Below, piece after piece: positions 44,037 through 51,924 of a DNA stretch of 64,000 nucleotides (position 1 is the first letter of the stretch; the number at the start of each line of letters is the position of its first letter). The notes under the pieces are model-generated. The model was given only the letters and a program-made list of their open reading frames with translations, was not told the origin of the DNA and made no database searches. Source of the stretch: a virus; IMG/VR virus record IMGVR_UViG_3300045119_000356, positions 1 to 64,000 of that record. One strand, 5' to 3'. The translations under genes were made by a program, and so were the position numbers.

Positions 44037-46558
44037 GCTGCGATCTCCTCTCCTTCTTCGGCGGGTGTGACTTCGAGCCGGCCGTGTTCCTTGGCCGCCG
44101 CGATGCACGCCTCGACGATGTCTTTGCGCTCTCTCAGCGCCCGAATGATGATCTCGTCCACGGTGCCCTCGGCCACCAGGAAGCCGAACCGCACGAGCTT
44201 CGTCTGACCTGGGCGGTCCTGGCGCTTTCGCACCTGAGCGTAGAGACCGAGATCAAGGATCAAGCTGTAGAAAAAGCCATAGCAAGAGCGAGTCAGGTCG
44301 ATGCCTTCCGCGCCGGCCTGGATCTGCACGCCGAGCAGATCGCAGTCGGGATTCATCGTGCCATCGGAGCTCGGGTCGTCGGGATCCTCAACCAGACCGT
44401 CCTCGCGGTGCCCGGAGATCTCCGCATAGCGCCGGCCGGTTTCGGCGGCGACTTCCTCGATTCGCCGCAGATCCTCGGTGAAGCGCGCGTAGACCACAGC
44501 GGGCTCACCAGGCGGGAGATCTTCGAGCTCGTCGCGCAGGAGCTTCTTCTTCTCCTCTCCGACCGAGACCACCTCGCGCTCCTCGTCCTCCCCGACGAAG
44601 AGATGGCCGGAGGTGACCTGCTGGAGGCGGAGCAGTCGCGCCAGCGTGTTCGCCGCGGTGACCGGCTCGCCGTCCTCTTCGCCTCCGCCGACCCAGGTGA
44701 TGAAGTCATCGGCAAGGTTCTGGTAGGCCTTGGCCGCCTCGGCGTCGAGCTCGCAGGTCACAGCCGGCATGTCGATCGCGCCGGGAAGGTCGAGCACGTC
44801 CTCGTCGCAGATGTAGGCGAGGCGCTGCCAAGCGGCATTGAATTCGTCCTCGGCCGCTTTGCTCAGGAAGCCCTCGACCTCCTTGCCTTCAAAGCCGCCC
44901 ATCTCGAAGAAGCGGCGCTGGAAGTGCGAAAAGTTCGTGCCGAAAATGCCGGGGTCGATGGTGCGGAACTGGCCGTAAACGTCCGGCTCGGAGTGCGGCA
45001 TAACCGTGCCCGTCTTGCCCAGTACCTTGCCGGCCGGCCTGACTCGCTTGCGCAACTCAGAAGCCGACTTCGACCACTTGCCGCCAGCTTTCTTGATCTT
45101 GTGCATCTCGTCGAGGCCGAGCACATCGGGCTCCAACGACATGAGAAATTCGCGCATCGCGCCTTGCCAGAACGCTTCGTAGTTGACGACCAGCGCGACC
45201 GGCCTGTCTTCTTCGTAGCCCAGCTTCAGGTTCTCTTTCATCCGCTCGACGCGCTCGGCCAGCGAGACGCCCTTGCGCCAGCCATCGCCGCGCTTCTTGC
45301 GAAAGCGCCCGTTGTCCACGATCCAGTCGCGCTCGCCCCATTTCGCGAACTCGCGCGGCCATACCTTGCGCACCTTCGACGGGCAGAGCTCGATGACGAG
45401 CTCGACATTCCAGGCTTCGTAGAGCTTGACCGAGACCAGGGACTTGCCGGTATTGCCAACGACGATCCCGTTTGCGATATAGGCGTGCGCGTCATCGTCA
45501 ACACTGAGGTCGTAAACATACGCTTCGCCAGCAGGATCAACGCTCACAACCTCATCGAGAAGCGGAATAAATAGACCCTGCCCCTCGTCGAGGCGAAGAA
45601 CGTCTACGTGCTCCTGCATGTGTTCAGAATGCGAAGTCTTTACATCGAGATTCGTGGGTGTGTTGTCGTGCTTGATTTCGTTGCGATGATGAACGGTCTC
45701 ACCTGGGTTCAGGGGACGGCCAAGCTTTTCCTCAGCGACGAGAATGTGCTCATAGACGCCCCCTGTCCCTTCGCGTGGGTGGCCAGTCCCCCGAAGACGG
45801 ATGTACCCATCCTTATCCAGGTAGCGACCGTTAGTAAGCACCTGGTCACCAGGGGCCAAGTTCTCCGCATGCACCTTCCCGTTCGGTGTAACGATCTCAT
45901 GGTCGCGAGTACAAGTCAGGCCCTTTCCTGACTTCAAGGTCAACTTGACAACTGGCTTCACACCGTTATCGAGCGCGGCGGTCAGTTTGACCAGCCCTAG
46001 TGTCCCGTCCGCTTTGAAACCTCGGACATAGGTAGGAATCGACCGATCCCAGCCCCGAAATCCATTTCCTGAGTTAACTGCTCCGCCATTGAACTTCGCG
46101 ACAACCTCATCCAGACGACGCCGACGCGAATTTCCGCCTCGGTTAACGGTGATCTCTGAGTCGCCTGTTAGGCAGCCCATGCCCATCACCAGCGCATAGC
46201 CTTCCTGCGGGAGCGCCGACCAGTAAGCCTGACGCTGCCACAGCCACCCTCCGCCCTCCGGGTTGAGCTCCGAAGGCGGAACGCCGGGAATCGGCGGGAG
46301 CTCCTCAGCGAAGCGCAGGGCCCGCGCCTCGTCGGCTTCAGCCGCGCGGGAGAAGAGCTCCAGCGAGTCGAGGTCGCAGCGCACGTCACCGAGATGCGAG
46401 CGCACAGCGAGCGCTGACTCCTGGGTCGCCGGCACGTGCCAGCGCCTGCGCTTTTTGTCCCAGCGCCGGCCGCCCAGCTTCTTGACCTCATCCTTCAGAT
46501 CGAACGGCGTCGCCAGCACCAGCCGCGAGCCCTCGCGCGTAACCGTCGAGACGCTCAT
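44033..46558 (-). CDS. SNF2-type DEAD/H helicase with intein
   Basis: 841 residues before splicing, ~600 after. The N-terminal ~60 residues (FDLKDEVKKLGGRRWDKKRRRWHVP) resemble a HARP/RecA-associated clip seen in SMARCAL1-like enzymes. The Walker A motif is split: MGMG (125-128), then the intein (129-369), then TGKS (370-373), giving GMGTGKS after splicing. Motif II is LGLDEMHKIKK. The C-terminal half carries GVQIQAGAEGIDL and the SNF2 motif VI QVRKRQDRPGQ. ATP-driven DNA remodelling in replication or repair is likely. ATG 46558 overlaps the upstream stop. Confidence 0.9.
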   Translation of the reverse strand: MSVSTVTREGSRLVLATPFDLKDEVKKLGGRRWDKKRRRWHVPATQESALAVRSHLGDVRCDLDSLELFSRAAEADEARALRFAEELPPIPGVPPSELNPEGGGWLWQRQAYWSALPQEGYALVMGMGCLTGDSEITVNRGGNSRRRRLDEVVAKFNGGAVNSGNGFRGWDRSIPTYVRGFKADGTLGLVKLTAALDNGVKPVVKLTLKSGKGLTCTRDHEIVTPNGKVHAENLAPGDQVLTNGRYLDKDGYIRLRGTGHPREGTGGVYEHILVAEEKLGRPLNPGETVHHRNEIKHDNTPTNLDVKTSHSEHMQEHVDVLRLDEGQGLFIPLLDEVVSVDPAGEAYVYDLSVDDDAHAYIANGIVVGNTGKSLVSVKLYEAWNVELVIELCPSKVRKVWPREFAKWGERDWIVDNGRFRKKRGDGWRKGVSLAERVERMKENLKLGYEEDRPVALVVNYEAFWQGAMREFLMSLEPDVLGLDEMHKIKKAGGKWSKSASELRKRVRPAGKVLGKTGTVMPHSEPDVYGQFRTIDPGIFGTNFSHFQRRFFEMGGFEGKEVEGFLSKAAEDEFNAAWQRLAYICDEDVLDLPGAIDMPAVTCELDAEAAKAYQNLADDFITWVGGGEEDGEPVTAANTLARLLRLQQVTSGHLFVGEDEEREVVSVGEEKKKLLRDELEDLPPGEPAVVYARFTEDLRRIEEVAAETGRRYAEISGHREDGLVEDPDDPSSDGTMNPDCDLLGVQIQAGAEGIDLTRSCYGFFYSLILDLGLYAQVRKRQDRPGQTKLVRFGFLVAEGTVDEIIIRALRERKDIVEACIAAAKEHGRLEVTPAEEGEEIAA
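45452..46174 (-). mobile_element. Intein with HNH homing endonuclease in Walker A
   Basis: 241 residues. Begins CLTGDSEITV (Cys1, block A). Block B is GKGLTCTRDHEIVTPNG (T-x-x-H). It ends VYDLSVDDDAHAYIANGIVVGN (blocks F and G) before extein Thr370. The penultimate residue is Gly rather than the usual His. Residues ~250-318 hold an HNH_3-type nuclease (GYIRLRG...YEHILVAEEKLGRPLNPGETVHHRNEIKHDNTPTNLDV). Codon use is visibly more AT-rich than the host gene, so it is a recent arrival. Confidence 0.88.
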
Positions 46559-46824
46559 GGACGGCGTCGCCAGTGCAGCAGGAAGGTCAAGCAAGGACGC
46601 CTGAAGGAGTGGAAGAGCCGAAGATTCCAGCCGTCGCGCCCGTTCAGCCCGGCCCATGATCGCCAGAGGTAGATGCGCTTACCTAGGCCATTCGAGCCAG
46701 GTGCCGTCCCGAAGGTAAATCCGAAGCGAACCCATCGCGACCGGCGTGCCGATGACTCAGCGCTCGACACATAGAAATCGAGGTAGGGACCGCGGCGATC
46801 CCACTCTGCCTTGGAGCTGATCAC
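46555..46824 (-). CDS. Small basic aromatic protein
   Basis: 89 residues from GTG 46824: WDRRGPYLDFYVSSAESSARRSRWVRFGFTFGTAPGSNGLGKRIYLWRSWAGLNGRDGWNLRLFHSF. Beta-rich, many Arg and Trp. Overlaps both neighbours by 4 bases. Not recognised. Confidence 0.5.
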   Translation of the reverse strand: MISSKAEWDRRGPYLDFYVSSAESSARRSRWVRFGFTFGTAPGSNGLGKRIYLWRSWAGLNGRDGWNLRLFHSFRRPCLTFLLHWRRRP

Positions 46825-47225
46825 GGCTCGACCCAGGCCTTGCGCTCAGCCCATGCGACGTAGCGGTAGCGGCCTTTGATCAGCTTGTGGAAAGCGCCGC
46901 CCGGCGAACTCGCGATGCGCAGCGCCTCGTAGGTCGCCCAAGGCACCTGCTCGTAGCCGTAGATCCGGCCTTCCTGAAATTCAACCCAGAGCCAACCGAG
47001 CTTCAAGTAGACACTCGCGCCAAGGTGAGACTCCAGCTTCTCGGTTTCGCACCAGGCGATCCGTCTCAGGTAGCTGGATTTCACCTCCTCCCAGGGCAGC
47101 TCGGAGAGCTTCTCCTCGGTCGTTTCGATGTCTTCGACCGCAGCTTCGTCGAGGTCCAGCGCGACGGCGAGCGTCGGCTTTTTGCGCTCGCCCGGAGACG
47201 CCGGTTTCTTGCTGCCGGCGCTCAC
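46821..47225 (-). CDS. KTSC domain protein
   Basis: 134 residues from GTG 47225. LGWLWVEFQEGRIYGYEQVPWATYEALRIASSPGGAFHKLIKGRYRYV is a KTSC domain (F-x-x-G-x-x-Y-x-Y-x-x-V-P, then L-x-x-A-x-S-x-G-x-F-H-x-x-I), found next to lysyl-tRNA synthetases and in phages; activity unknown. The N-terminal 60 residues are charged. Confidence 0.75.
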   Translation of the reverse strand: MSAGSKKPASPGERKKPTLAVALDLDEAAVEDIETTEEKLSELPWEEVKSSYLRRIAWCETEKLESHLGASVYLKLGWLWVEFQEGRIYGYEQVPWATYEALRIASSPGGAFHKLIKGRYRYVAWAERKAWVEP

Positions 47226-47554
47226 TCTGGATCCCTAAGCGCAGCCTCGACAGCAGCGCGTATCTCAACCTGCGGACCTTTCGCCTCTGCGCCGATATAG
47301 GTATTGACGTTGTGTAGGCCCTGCTTGTAACGAGCAGTCTCAGCGCGCGATTTCTCCAACAATGCTTCCAGTCTCTCGGTGCGCTCTGCTTCCTTGTCGA
47401 GTCGGCGCTTTTCAACAAGCGTGACCTCGTCGGCCGTCTCGCAGAACATCGAGTTGCCGTGTTTGTCGGTGAAGCGTTCGTCGCAAGTCGTTGCCCCGAC
47501 CAGCAGTTTGCCGTGAATAGCGCAGACCCGACCCTTGAACTCGTTGCGCGGCAT
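47222..47554 (-). CDS. Zinc-site and coiled-coil protein
   Basis: 110 residues from ATG 47554. RVCAIHGKLLVGATTCDERFTDKHGNSMFCETADEV has Cys and His spaced for zinc. A long coiled coil follows (EKRRLDKEAERTERLEALLEKSRAETARYKQGL). Unknown. Confidence 0.58.
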   Translation of the reverse strand: MPRNEFKGRVCAIHGKLLVGATTCDERFTDKHGNSMFCETADEVTLVEKRRLDKEAERTERLEALLEKSRAETARYKQGLHNVNTYIGAEAKGPQVEIRAAVEAALRDPE

Positions 47555-47847
47555 CAGCGATCTTCCTTCGTCATGGTGACCTCGCGGCCGGTTTCCTCGT
47601 CTGTCCACTCCCAAGCCTCAGACCGCTTGCCGTCGCCGTGGCAGGTTTTGCAGGCGGCGCCTGTGCGCGCACCTGTAAACGGGCGTCTACCCGTTCCGCC
47701 ACACCGCTCGCAGTCCTCTGCCCAGTCGTCGAGGATCGTGCGCTCGCCGCAGCCGGTCAGGTCGTCCATGCGGATCGCCGCCTCGGCCAGCGTCAGGCCT
47801 ACGTACTCATACCCAGTGCTGCCTGTCTCGACTCGATACCGCGCCAC
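47554..47847 (-). CDS. DnaJ-type zinc-finger protein
   Basis: 97 residues from GTG 47847 (GGAGG in leader). CERCGGTGRRPFTGARTGAACKTCHGDGK is a pair of CxxCxGxG repeats as in the DnaJ cysteine-rich domain. The N-terminal part YRVETGSTGYEYVGLTLAEAAIRMDDL is alpha/beta. First gene of the helicase operon. Without a J domain, it is more likely an adaptor than a chaperone. Confidence 0.68.
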   Translation of the reverse strand: MARYRVETGSTGYEYVGLTLAEAAIRMDDLTGCGERTILDDWAEDCERCGGTGRRPFTGARTGAACKTCHGDGKRSEAWEWTDEETGREVTMTKEDR

Positions 47848-47877
47848 TCCGCGCCTCCTTCGCCGTTTACAGCGCGG

Positions 47878-47907
47878 AGACTATCAGATCTCTGTACCTA
47901 GGTACTA
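47878..47907 (-). promoter_or_regulatory. Promoter with operator over -35 (47.9 kb)
   Basis: TAGTAC -35, 18-base spacer, extended -10 TGA-TAGTCT (47878-47883). Perfect operator GTACCTAGGTAC at 47894-47905. The thyX stop codon TAG is the first part of the -35. Confidence 0.72.
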
Positions 47908-48978
47908 GGCCGTCGCCCAAGAAGGCCGTCCGGCTAGCGCCCCAACCCTGTTCTCCTCGTCGGGGATCATCTTGCGGAGCTGCACCCAGCCGCGGAAGTT
48001 GCCGCAGAACTCAAGCTGGTCGGCCATGCGCAGCGCCGCATGGCCGCTGATGGCGCCGGCGCTGATGCCTGCTTCGAGCAGATCTTTCAGCTTGCCCACC
48101 GCGGCCGTCTCGTCATCGCTGAACGGCCGGGCAGCGTGTTCAAACGGCGACATGTGGCCGGCGGAAAGCAGCCCCTCTGCTCGGCTCAACGACTTCTCGA
48201 TGGGCTCCGTCTCGCCGTGCTTGTCGAAGGAGACGCGAGCGCAGCGACCGGCGCAGAGGTAGGGGAGCGCGAAAGGCTCGGAAGGTCTCTCCGCGTCGAT
48301 CTGCAAGCGGTCCTCGCCAGTGACCAGCGGAAGGTGCCACTCGCCCTCGCTGAGCAGCGTCGGTGAGGAGGCTCGCATCGCTTCGCGCATCGCGATCGCG
48401 GTGCGCTGGATTTCGGGCTCGGCACCGAAGGAGGTATCGACCTCGTTGCCGAGCGGGCTGCGCAGCGCGAAGAAGTTCTCCCACTCGGTCGAGGAGACAA
48501 TCACGGTGTGCCACATGTAGGGCTCCAAGATCCGATTGACCGTGGACTTCGAGACGTTGAGCCAGTCGGTCGGCACGTCGCCATCGCGAACGGCCTCGCC
48601 CACCATCTCAAGTACGCCGCGAAGGCTGTTTTGAGCGACGACGGTCGGGGATGTAATCAGTTCCAGCGCTCCCTTTACTGCATCGTCCCGTGCGATCAGC
48701 CAAACCTCTTCGGCGTCGATGGCCGATGAACCCTCCAGCGGCTCGTCCTGGCCCATGCCCTTGGCGCGGGTGTAGAAGTTCGCCGGAGTGAAAGCGGCGT
48801 CGAGGATGCGCGCGAGCTGAATCTCCGGCGGGATCGCCCGGCTGCTCGCGCTGTTGCGGCTGAAAAGCCGGTGCGTGTTGAACTCCGAGAGCAAGTAGCG
48901 CGGGAAAGTCACCTCGACGGTAATCAAGCGGATCCCATCCGGGGTCACCGAATCGGCCAAGACAGTTGCTTTGTGCAT
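47905..48978 (-). CDS. thyX: Flavin-dependent thymidylate synthase
   Basis: 357 residues; makes dTMP from dUMP with methylene-tetrahydrofolate, FAD and NADPH. FNTHRLFSRNSASSRAIP is the ThyX signature (H-R-x-x-S-x-N-x-x-S-S-R) in the divergent form used by many phages, with Thr for the first Arg. YLLSEFNTHR, the central VNRILEPYMWHTVIVSSTEWENFFALR, and the late RCARVSFDKHGETEPIEKSLSRAEGLLSAGHMSPFEHAARP block agree. Longer than bacterial ThyX (~220-250). Supplies thymidine for phage DNA. Start ATG follows GAGGAGTCCTAA. Confidence 0.9.
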   Translation of the reverse strand: MHKATVLADSVTPDGIRLITVEVTFPRYLLSEFNTHRLFSRNSASSRAIPPEIQLARILDAAFTPANFYTRAKGMGQDEPLEGSSAIDAEEVWLIARDDAVKGALELITSPTVVAQNSLRGVLEMVGEAVRDGDVPTDWLNVSKSTVNRILEPYMWHTVIVSSTEWENFFALRSPLGNEVDTSFGAEPEIQRTAIAMREAMRASSPTLLSEGEWHLPLVTGEDRLQIDAERPSEPFALPYLCAGRCARVSFDKHGETEPIEKSLSRAEGLLSAGHMSPFEHAARPFSDDETAAVGKLKDLLEAGISAGAISGHAALRMADQLEFCGNFRGWVQLRKMIPDEENRVGALAGRPSWATA

Positions 48979-49254
48979 TTAGGACTCCTCTGGTTGTCGA
49001 ACCTCGGCACCAGGCTGAATCAGGTCTGGTACCCTGCCGGTCTTCACTGCCTCGCGGTAGCCATCTGCCACTCCCGCAACGTAGGCCTCCCGTAGCTGCT
49101 CGGCCAACGTCGCAGCCAAATCTCCCGTCTGCGTTTTCACCATCTCCTCGACCCGCTTGTAGATGATCCGGCGCGGCTCCGCGAGGGAGAACTGCATCAG
49201 TTGCGCGTAGATCGTCGGCCCTGGCGCATCGCCTTGCTCCGTGCCCTCTGGCAT
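48979..49254 (-). CDS. Unknown helical protein upstream of thyX
   Basis: 91 residues: PTIYAQLMQFSLAEPRRIIYKRVEEMVKTQTGDLAATLAEQLREAYVAGVADGYREAVKTG. Amphipathic helices throughout. GAGAGGAGATAGCT precedes the ATG. Its stop is directly before the thyX ATG (TAAATG). Confidence 0.58.
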   Translation of the reverse strand: MPEGTEQGDAPGPTIYAQLMQFSLAEPRRIIYKRVEEMVKTQTGDLAATLAEQLREAYVAGVADGYREAVKTGRVPDLIQPGAEVRQPEES

Positions 49255-49272
49255 AGCTATCTCCTCTCGTTG

Positions 49273-49554
49273 TCAGACCGCTGCTTCGGCACCGGGCTCA
49301 AGCTCGCCGGGTACCACGCTCACCCGAACCGGAGGGGTCTGCGAGCTCAGCACGTCGAGCTCGACCACACCGCCTTCGTTTAGGATCTTCAGGTCGTCCT
49401 CGTCGGGCTGCCAGTGGCTGGTGATACACGGCCGCCCTCCGTCCGCATGCATCCTGGCGCTGAGATCGCCCACTCCGGGCAGCACGGTGACGCCGCCCTC
49501 CTCGCGTTCGCCCTTGATAACCGCCGTGTGGTCAGAGCGGTTTATGTGTTTCAC
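49273..49554 (-). CDS. Unknown beta-rich small protein
   Basis: 93 residues from GTG 49554: VIKGEREEGGVTVLPGVGDLSARMHADGGRPCITSHWQPDEDDLKILNEGGVVELDVLSSQTPPVRVSVVPGELEPG. Resembles other small phage proteins with an L-N-x-G-G-x-V-x-L-x-V pattern. Unknown. Confidence 0.57.
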   Translation of the reverse strand: MKHINRSDHTAVIKGEREEGGVTVLPGVGDLSARMHADGGRPCITSHWQPDEDDLKILNEGGVVELDVLSSQTPPVRVSVVPGELEPGAEAAV

Positions 49555-49769
49555 GTCTTCTCCTCAAAGGTCAGCGCGCGGACCTCCCAGCGGTTCTCAG
49601 CATCGTCGGGCAAGCTCTCATGGTGACCGAGAAGCGCTCCTACGTGATCCTCGCAAGCGTGAGTAACCGCCGTCTCTGTTCTGTCCGCTAGGTCGGTGAC
49701 CTCAAAATCTGCTCCGTCAATGCAGCCATATTTGGTCACCGGGTCTATGTAGCAGCACTCCAGCATCAT
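49551..49769 (-). CDS. Small Cys/His protein
   Basis: 72 residues: MLECCYIDPVTKYGCIDGADFEVTDLADRTETAVTHACEDHVGALLGHHE. Four Cys and several His in the first two thirds suggest a metal site (C-x-H type). Start after AGGAG. Unknown. Confidence 0.57.
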   Translation of the reverse strand: MMLECCYIDPVTKYGCIDGADFEVTDLADRTETAVTHACEDHVGALLGHHESLPDDAENRWEVRALTFEEKT

Positions 49770-49772
49770 CTC

Positions 49773-50252
49773 CTACCTCCTCATCCTTCCCCGGCCGCCG
49801 GGGCGCTCAGGTTGGATCGTGATTTTTTTATCGGTCAAGCGTTCGTAGATCGCCAGCGCCCGCCGCCCGGCCTCCGGGTCGAGCAGCCATTTCATCTCGA
49901 CCTCGTCGAGTTTGATCTCCTCCTTGCGGATGCCGCCGGGGACGACGAGCGCAGGGCCTACCACGGGCGCGTTGTTCAGCCCGAACCCCATGCCGGCGAG
50001 CGGGTTTTTCTCGGCCCCTTCGCGGATCCGGCTGCGCTCGATCGTCGCCGTCGCGATCAGCGCTTTCGGCGGGAGCTGTTCGGTCAGCATCAGGTAAGCG
50101 CAGTACCCGGCAGCATGGGCCAGCGCCAGCTCGCGCGCGAAGGCCACCCGCACGCCGCGAGTGAGGCCCGGCCGGGCGCGCAGCCCGTGGTCCTCGATTT
50201 CCACACGGAAGGCATTCGAGGTGCCGTGCCGGACCGTGACTAGGTCAGACAC
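49773..50252 (-). CDS. Unknown protein
   Basis: 159 residues from GTG 50252. RHGTSNAFRVEIEDHGLRARPGLTRGVRVAFARELALAHAAGYCAYLMLTEQLPPKALIATATIER, then EEIKLDEVEMKWLLDPEAGRRALAIYERLTDKKITIQ. Mixed alpha/beta with a basic Gly/Arg end. Not recognised. Confidence 0.55.
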   Translation of the reverse strand: MSDLVTVRHGTSNAFRVEIEDHGLRARPGLTRGVRVAFARELALAHAAGYCAYLMLTEQLPPKALIATATIERSRIREGAEKNPLAGMGFGLNNAPVVGPALVVPGGIRKEEIKLDEVEMKWLLDPEAGRRALAIYERLTDKKITIQPERPGGRGRMRR

Positions 50253-50457
50253 GCTCGACCATCCAGCCCTCGGAGTCTTCAACGGAGTTGCGCTTCAGTT
50301 TCTGGTACTCCGCCTGCGTCACCGACCCAACCTCGGTCGGCCACATACCGGCGCAGTACTCATTTCCCTTGAGCGGCTTCCAAGTCCTCGGCACCTTGTC
50401 GGTGTCAATGAGCAGTTTCACTCGCTTCTCAGCCACGGCGAGCCTCGACTCCGTCAT
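50245..50457 (-). CDS. Unknown small protein
   Basis: 70 residues: RLAVAEKRVKLLIDTDKVPRTWKPLKGNEYCAGMWPTEVGSVTQAEYQKLKRNSVEDSEGWMVERV. Overlaps its upstream neighbour by 29 bases. Possibly a small beta barrel. Unknown. Confidence 0.52.
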   Translation of the reverse strand: MTESRLAVAEKRVKLLIDTDKVPRTWKPLKGNEYCAGMWPTEVGSVTQAEYQKLKRNSVEDSEGWMVERV

Positions 50458-50560
50458 CGGTGTACTTCAGCAGCGCACCTTCGCGTTCCTCGTCGGAGGG
50501 GCAGCGATGGGAGAAGCCGAAGCGCTCCTCGTAGCCTTCAAAGTATTCCCTCGCGTTCAC
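50429..50560 (-). CDS. 43-residue protein
   Basis: GTG 50560 overlaps the upstream stop (GTGA). VNAREYFEGYEERFGFSHRCPSDEEREGALLKYTDDGVEARRG. Helical start and acidic centre. Unknown. Confidence 0.5.
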   Translation of the reverse strand: MNAREYFEGYEERFGFSHRCPSDEEREGALLKYTDDGVEARRG

Positions 50561-50850
50561 TGTGTGGCCCTCTCCAGCCCTGAAGACAACGCCCGTTTTA
50601 TCGAACTTACGATGGCCTTGACCTGGCTCTCCTCCTGGCTGAAAGCCTGCTTGACCGAATACAGTCGCTCGCACGAGCGTTTGCCGCTTTCGACCCAGAG
50701 GAACCAGCCCTGAACAAGATCGTCCTCCGTCTCGCAGGCGCTGACGAACGGCTCGACACCGCCCCAGAGAACACCGCGCAGCTCCTGGTCGATCGCGTCG
50801 AGCAGAGCGAGCAGGGCATCCTCCGCCGGGTTGCCGGAGACGAGCCCCAT
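50557..50850 (-). CDS. Unknown helical protein
   Basis: 97 residues: DALLALLDAIDQELRGVLWGGVEPFVSACETEDDLVQGWFLWVESGKRSCERLYSVKQAFSQEESQVKAIVSSIKRALSSG. Mostly helical. TGATG coupling upstream. Unknown. Confidence 0.55.
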   Translation of the reverse strand: MGLVSGNPAEDALLALLDAIDQELRGVLWGGVEPFVSACETEDDLVQGWFLWVESGKRSCERLYSVKQAFSQEESQVKAIVSSIKRALSSGLERATQ

Positions 50851-51065
50851 CACTCGCCGCCCTTCGCCGCGAAGCCCTCGATCGCATCGGCAGCCTCGCG
50901 CAGCGATTGGGCGGTGACCACGCCGCCGGTCGAGAGCTCGGCTTCGCCGGCCGCAGCGGAGGTGCGCGTGACCTTCAGCGTGATCAGGTCGGCGCCGCCG
51001 CCTGCGCGTATTTTGATTGTCCGCTCCGGCTCGGCCTGAACGTCTGCGACCTCGACTTGCGGCAT
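50850..51065 (-). CDS. Unknown small beta-rich protein
   Basis: 71 residues: VEVADVQAEPERTIKIRAGGGADLITLKVTRTSAAAGEAELSTGGVVTAQSLREAADAIEGF. Strands followed by a closing helix. TGATG upstream and downstream. Unknown. Confidence 0.55.
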   Translation of the reverse strand: MPQVEVADVQAEPERTIKIRAGGGADLITLKVTRTSAAAGEAELSTGGVVTAQSLREAADAIEGFAAKGGE

Positions 51066-51622
51066 CAGGCCCTCGCTTCTCTAGCAAGACGATGCTGACG
51101 CACTTTCTCGCGAAACTGACGCTCACCGCCGGTTGGATGCCGCCGGTCCTTCGCTTGGCGTTGACGAAGCCAGAGACCAATCAACGCTGCGCTTGGGTCT
51201 CTCTCTCCGTACTCCGGGCAGTCCTGCCCTTCACCAGGACCAAGGTCACGTATGGACCAATGGCAGTAGTCCCCCGCCGTGGCAACAGGGTCTGCCCACC
51301 ACCAGAAGGTGCCGGCGCATTGCATGCCCACCGCCAGGAAGAATGTGCCGCTCTCGTCTGAAATCACAATCGTCGGCTGGCAGGTTCCATAAGCGCTCTT
51401 TTGAAAGACAGGTTCTAGGTCGATAATCTTCCAGCCCTCGTTGGGAAAAATCTCGCCCAGCCTGCATCTGATCGACCCTCGCGGATTCGATAGTCGCATC
51501 ACCAGCAAGTCGTAAGCCTGCTTCAGACCTGCCCGGTAACGGTTCAGTTTCTGCTCGACCGCCTGTTGAACCTCGCGCTCACGCGCGTGCTGTGCCTCTT
51601 CAACAGTTTCCAAGGCACCCAT
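51065..51622 (-). CDS. Unknown protein with coiled-coil start
   Basis: 185 residues from ATG 51622. Coiled coil (LETVEEAQHAREREVQQAVEQKLNRYRAGLKQAYDLLVMRL) then a beta domain (PTIVISDESGTFFLAVGMQCAGTFWWWADPVATAGDYCHWSI) and a basic helix at the end. Unknown. Confidence 0.55.
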   Translation of the reverse strand: MGALETVEEAQHAREREVQQAVEQKLNRYRAGLKQAYDLLVMRLSNPRGSIRCRLGEIFPNEGWKIIDLEPVFQKSAYGTCQPTIVISDESGTFFLAVGMQCAGTFWWWADPVATAGDYCHWSIRDLGPGEGQDCPEYGERDPSAALIGLWLRQRQAKDRRHPTGGERQFREKVRQHRLAREARA

Positions 51623-51924
51623 CAGCTCTCCTCCGCGACCGGCGGGCGGGTCGGGTCGGCGGGGTGCCAGCCGACCGGGCGGAAGAGGCGGCGCAGGTTC
51701 TCGTCGGTGGTGTGGCCGAGCTCGCCCGCGCTGACCCTGGCCTGGCCGCGGCGGCGCCATTCGATCACCCAGCCACCATCGCAGTGCGGCGCAACCACGC
51801 GCACCTCGTTAGCGGCGTCCTCGCCGCCGGCCGGCAGCGTCGTGCGCCAGCGAGACGGCACGACGACCGTGCCGTCATAGCGCGCGCTGACGCGGATCGG
51901 CGGTGCGGTGAACTTCGCGGTCAC
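51622..51924 (-). CDS. Unknown small protein
   Basis: 100 residues from GTG 51924: KFTAPPIRVSARYDGTVVVPSRWRTTLPAGGEDAANEVRVVAPHCDGGWVIEWRRRGQARVSAGELGHTTDENLRRLFRPVGW. Beta-rich. Coupled by GTGA upstream. Unknown. Confidence 0.55.
   Translation of the reverse strand: MTAKFTAPPIRVSARYDGTVVVPSRWRTTLPAGGEDAANEVRVVAPHCDGGWVIEWRRRGQARVSAGELGHTTDENLRRLFRPVGWHPADPTRPPVAEES

Noticed and set aside
43970-45574. Long plus-strand frame (534 codons) opposite the SNF2-type helicase
   Set aside because: Antisense shadow of a gene with clear motifs; amino acid content is typical of reverse-strand translation (Arg/Ala/Leu/His-rich).
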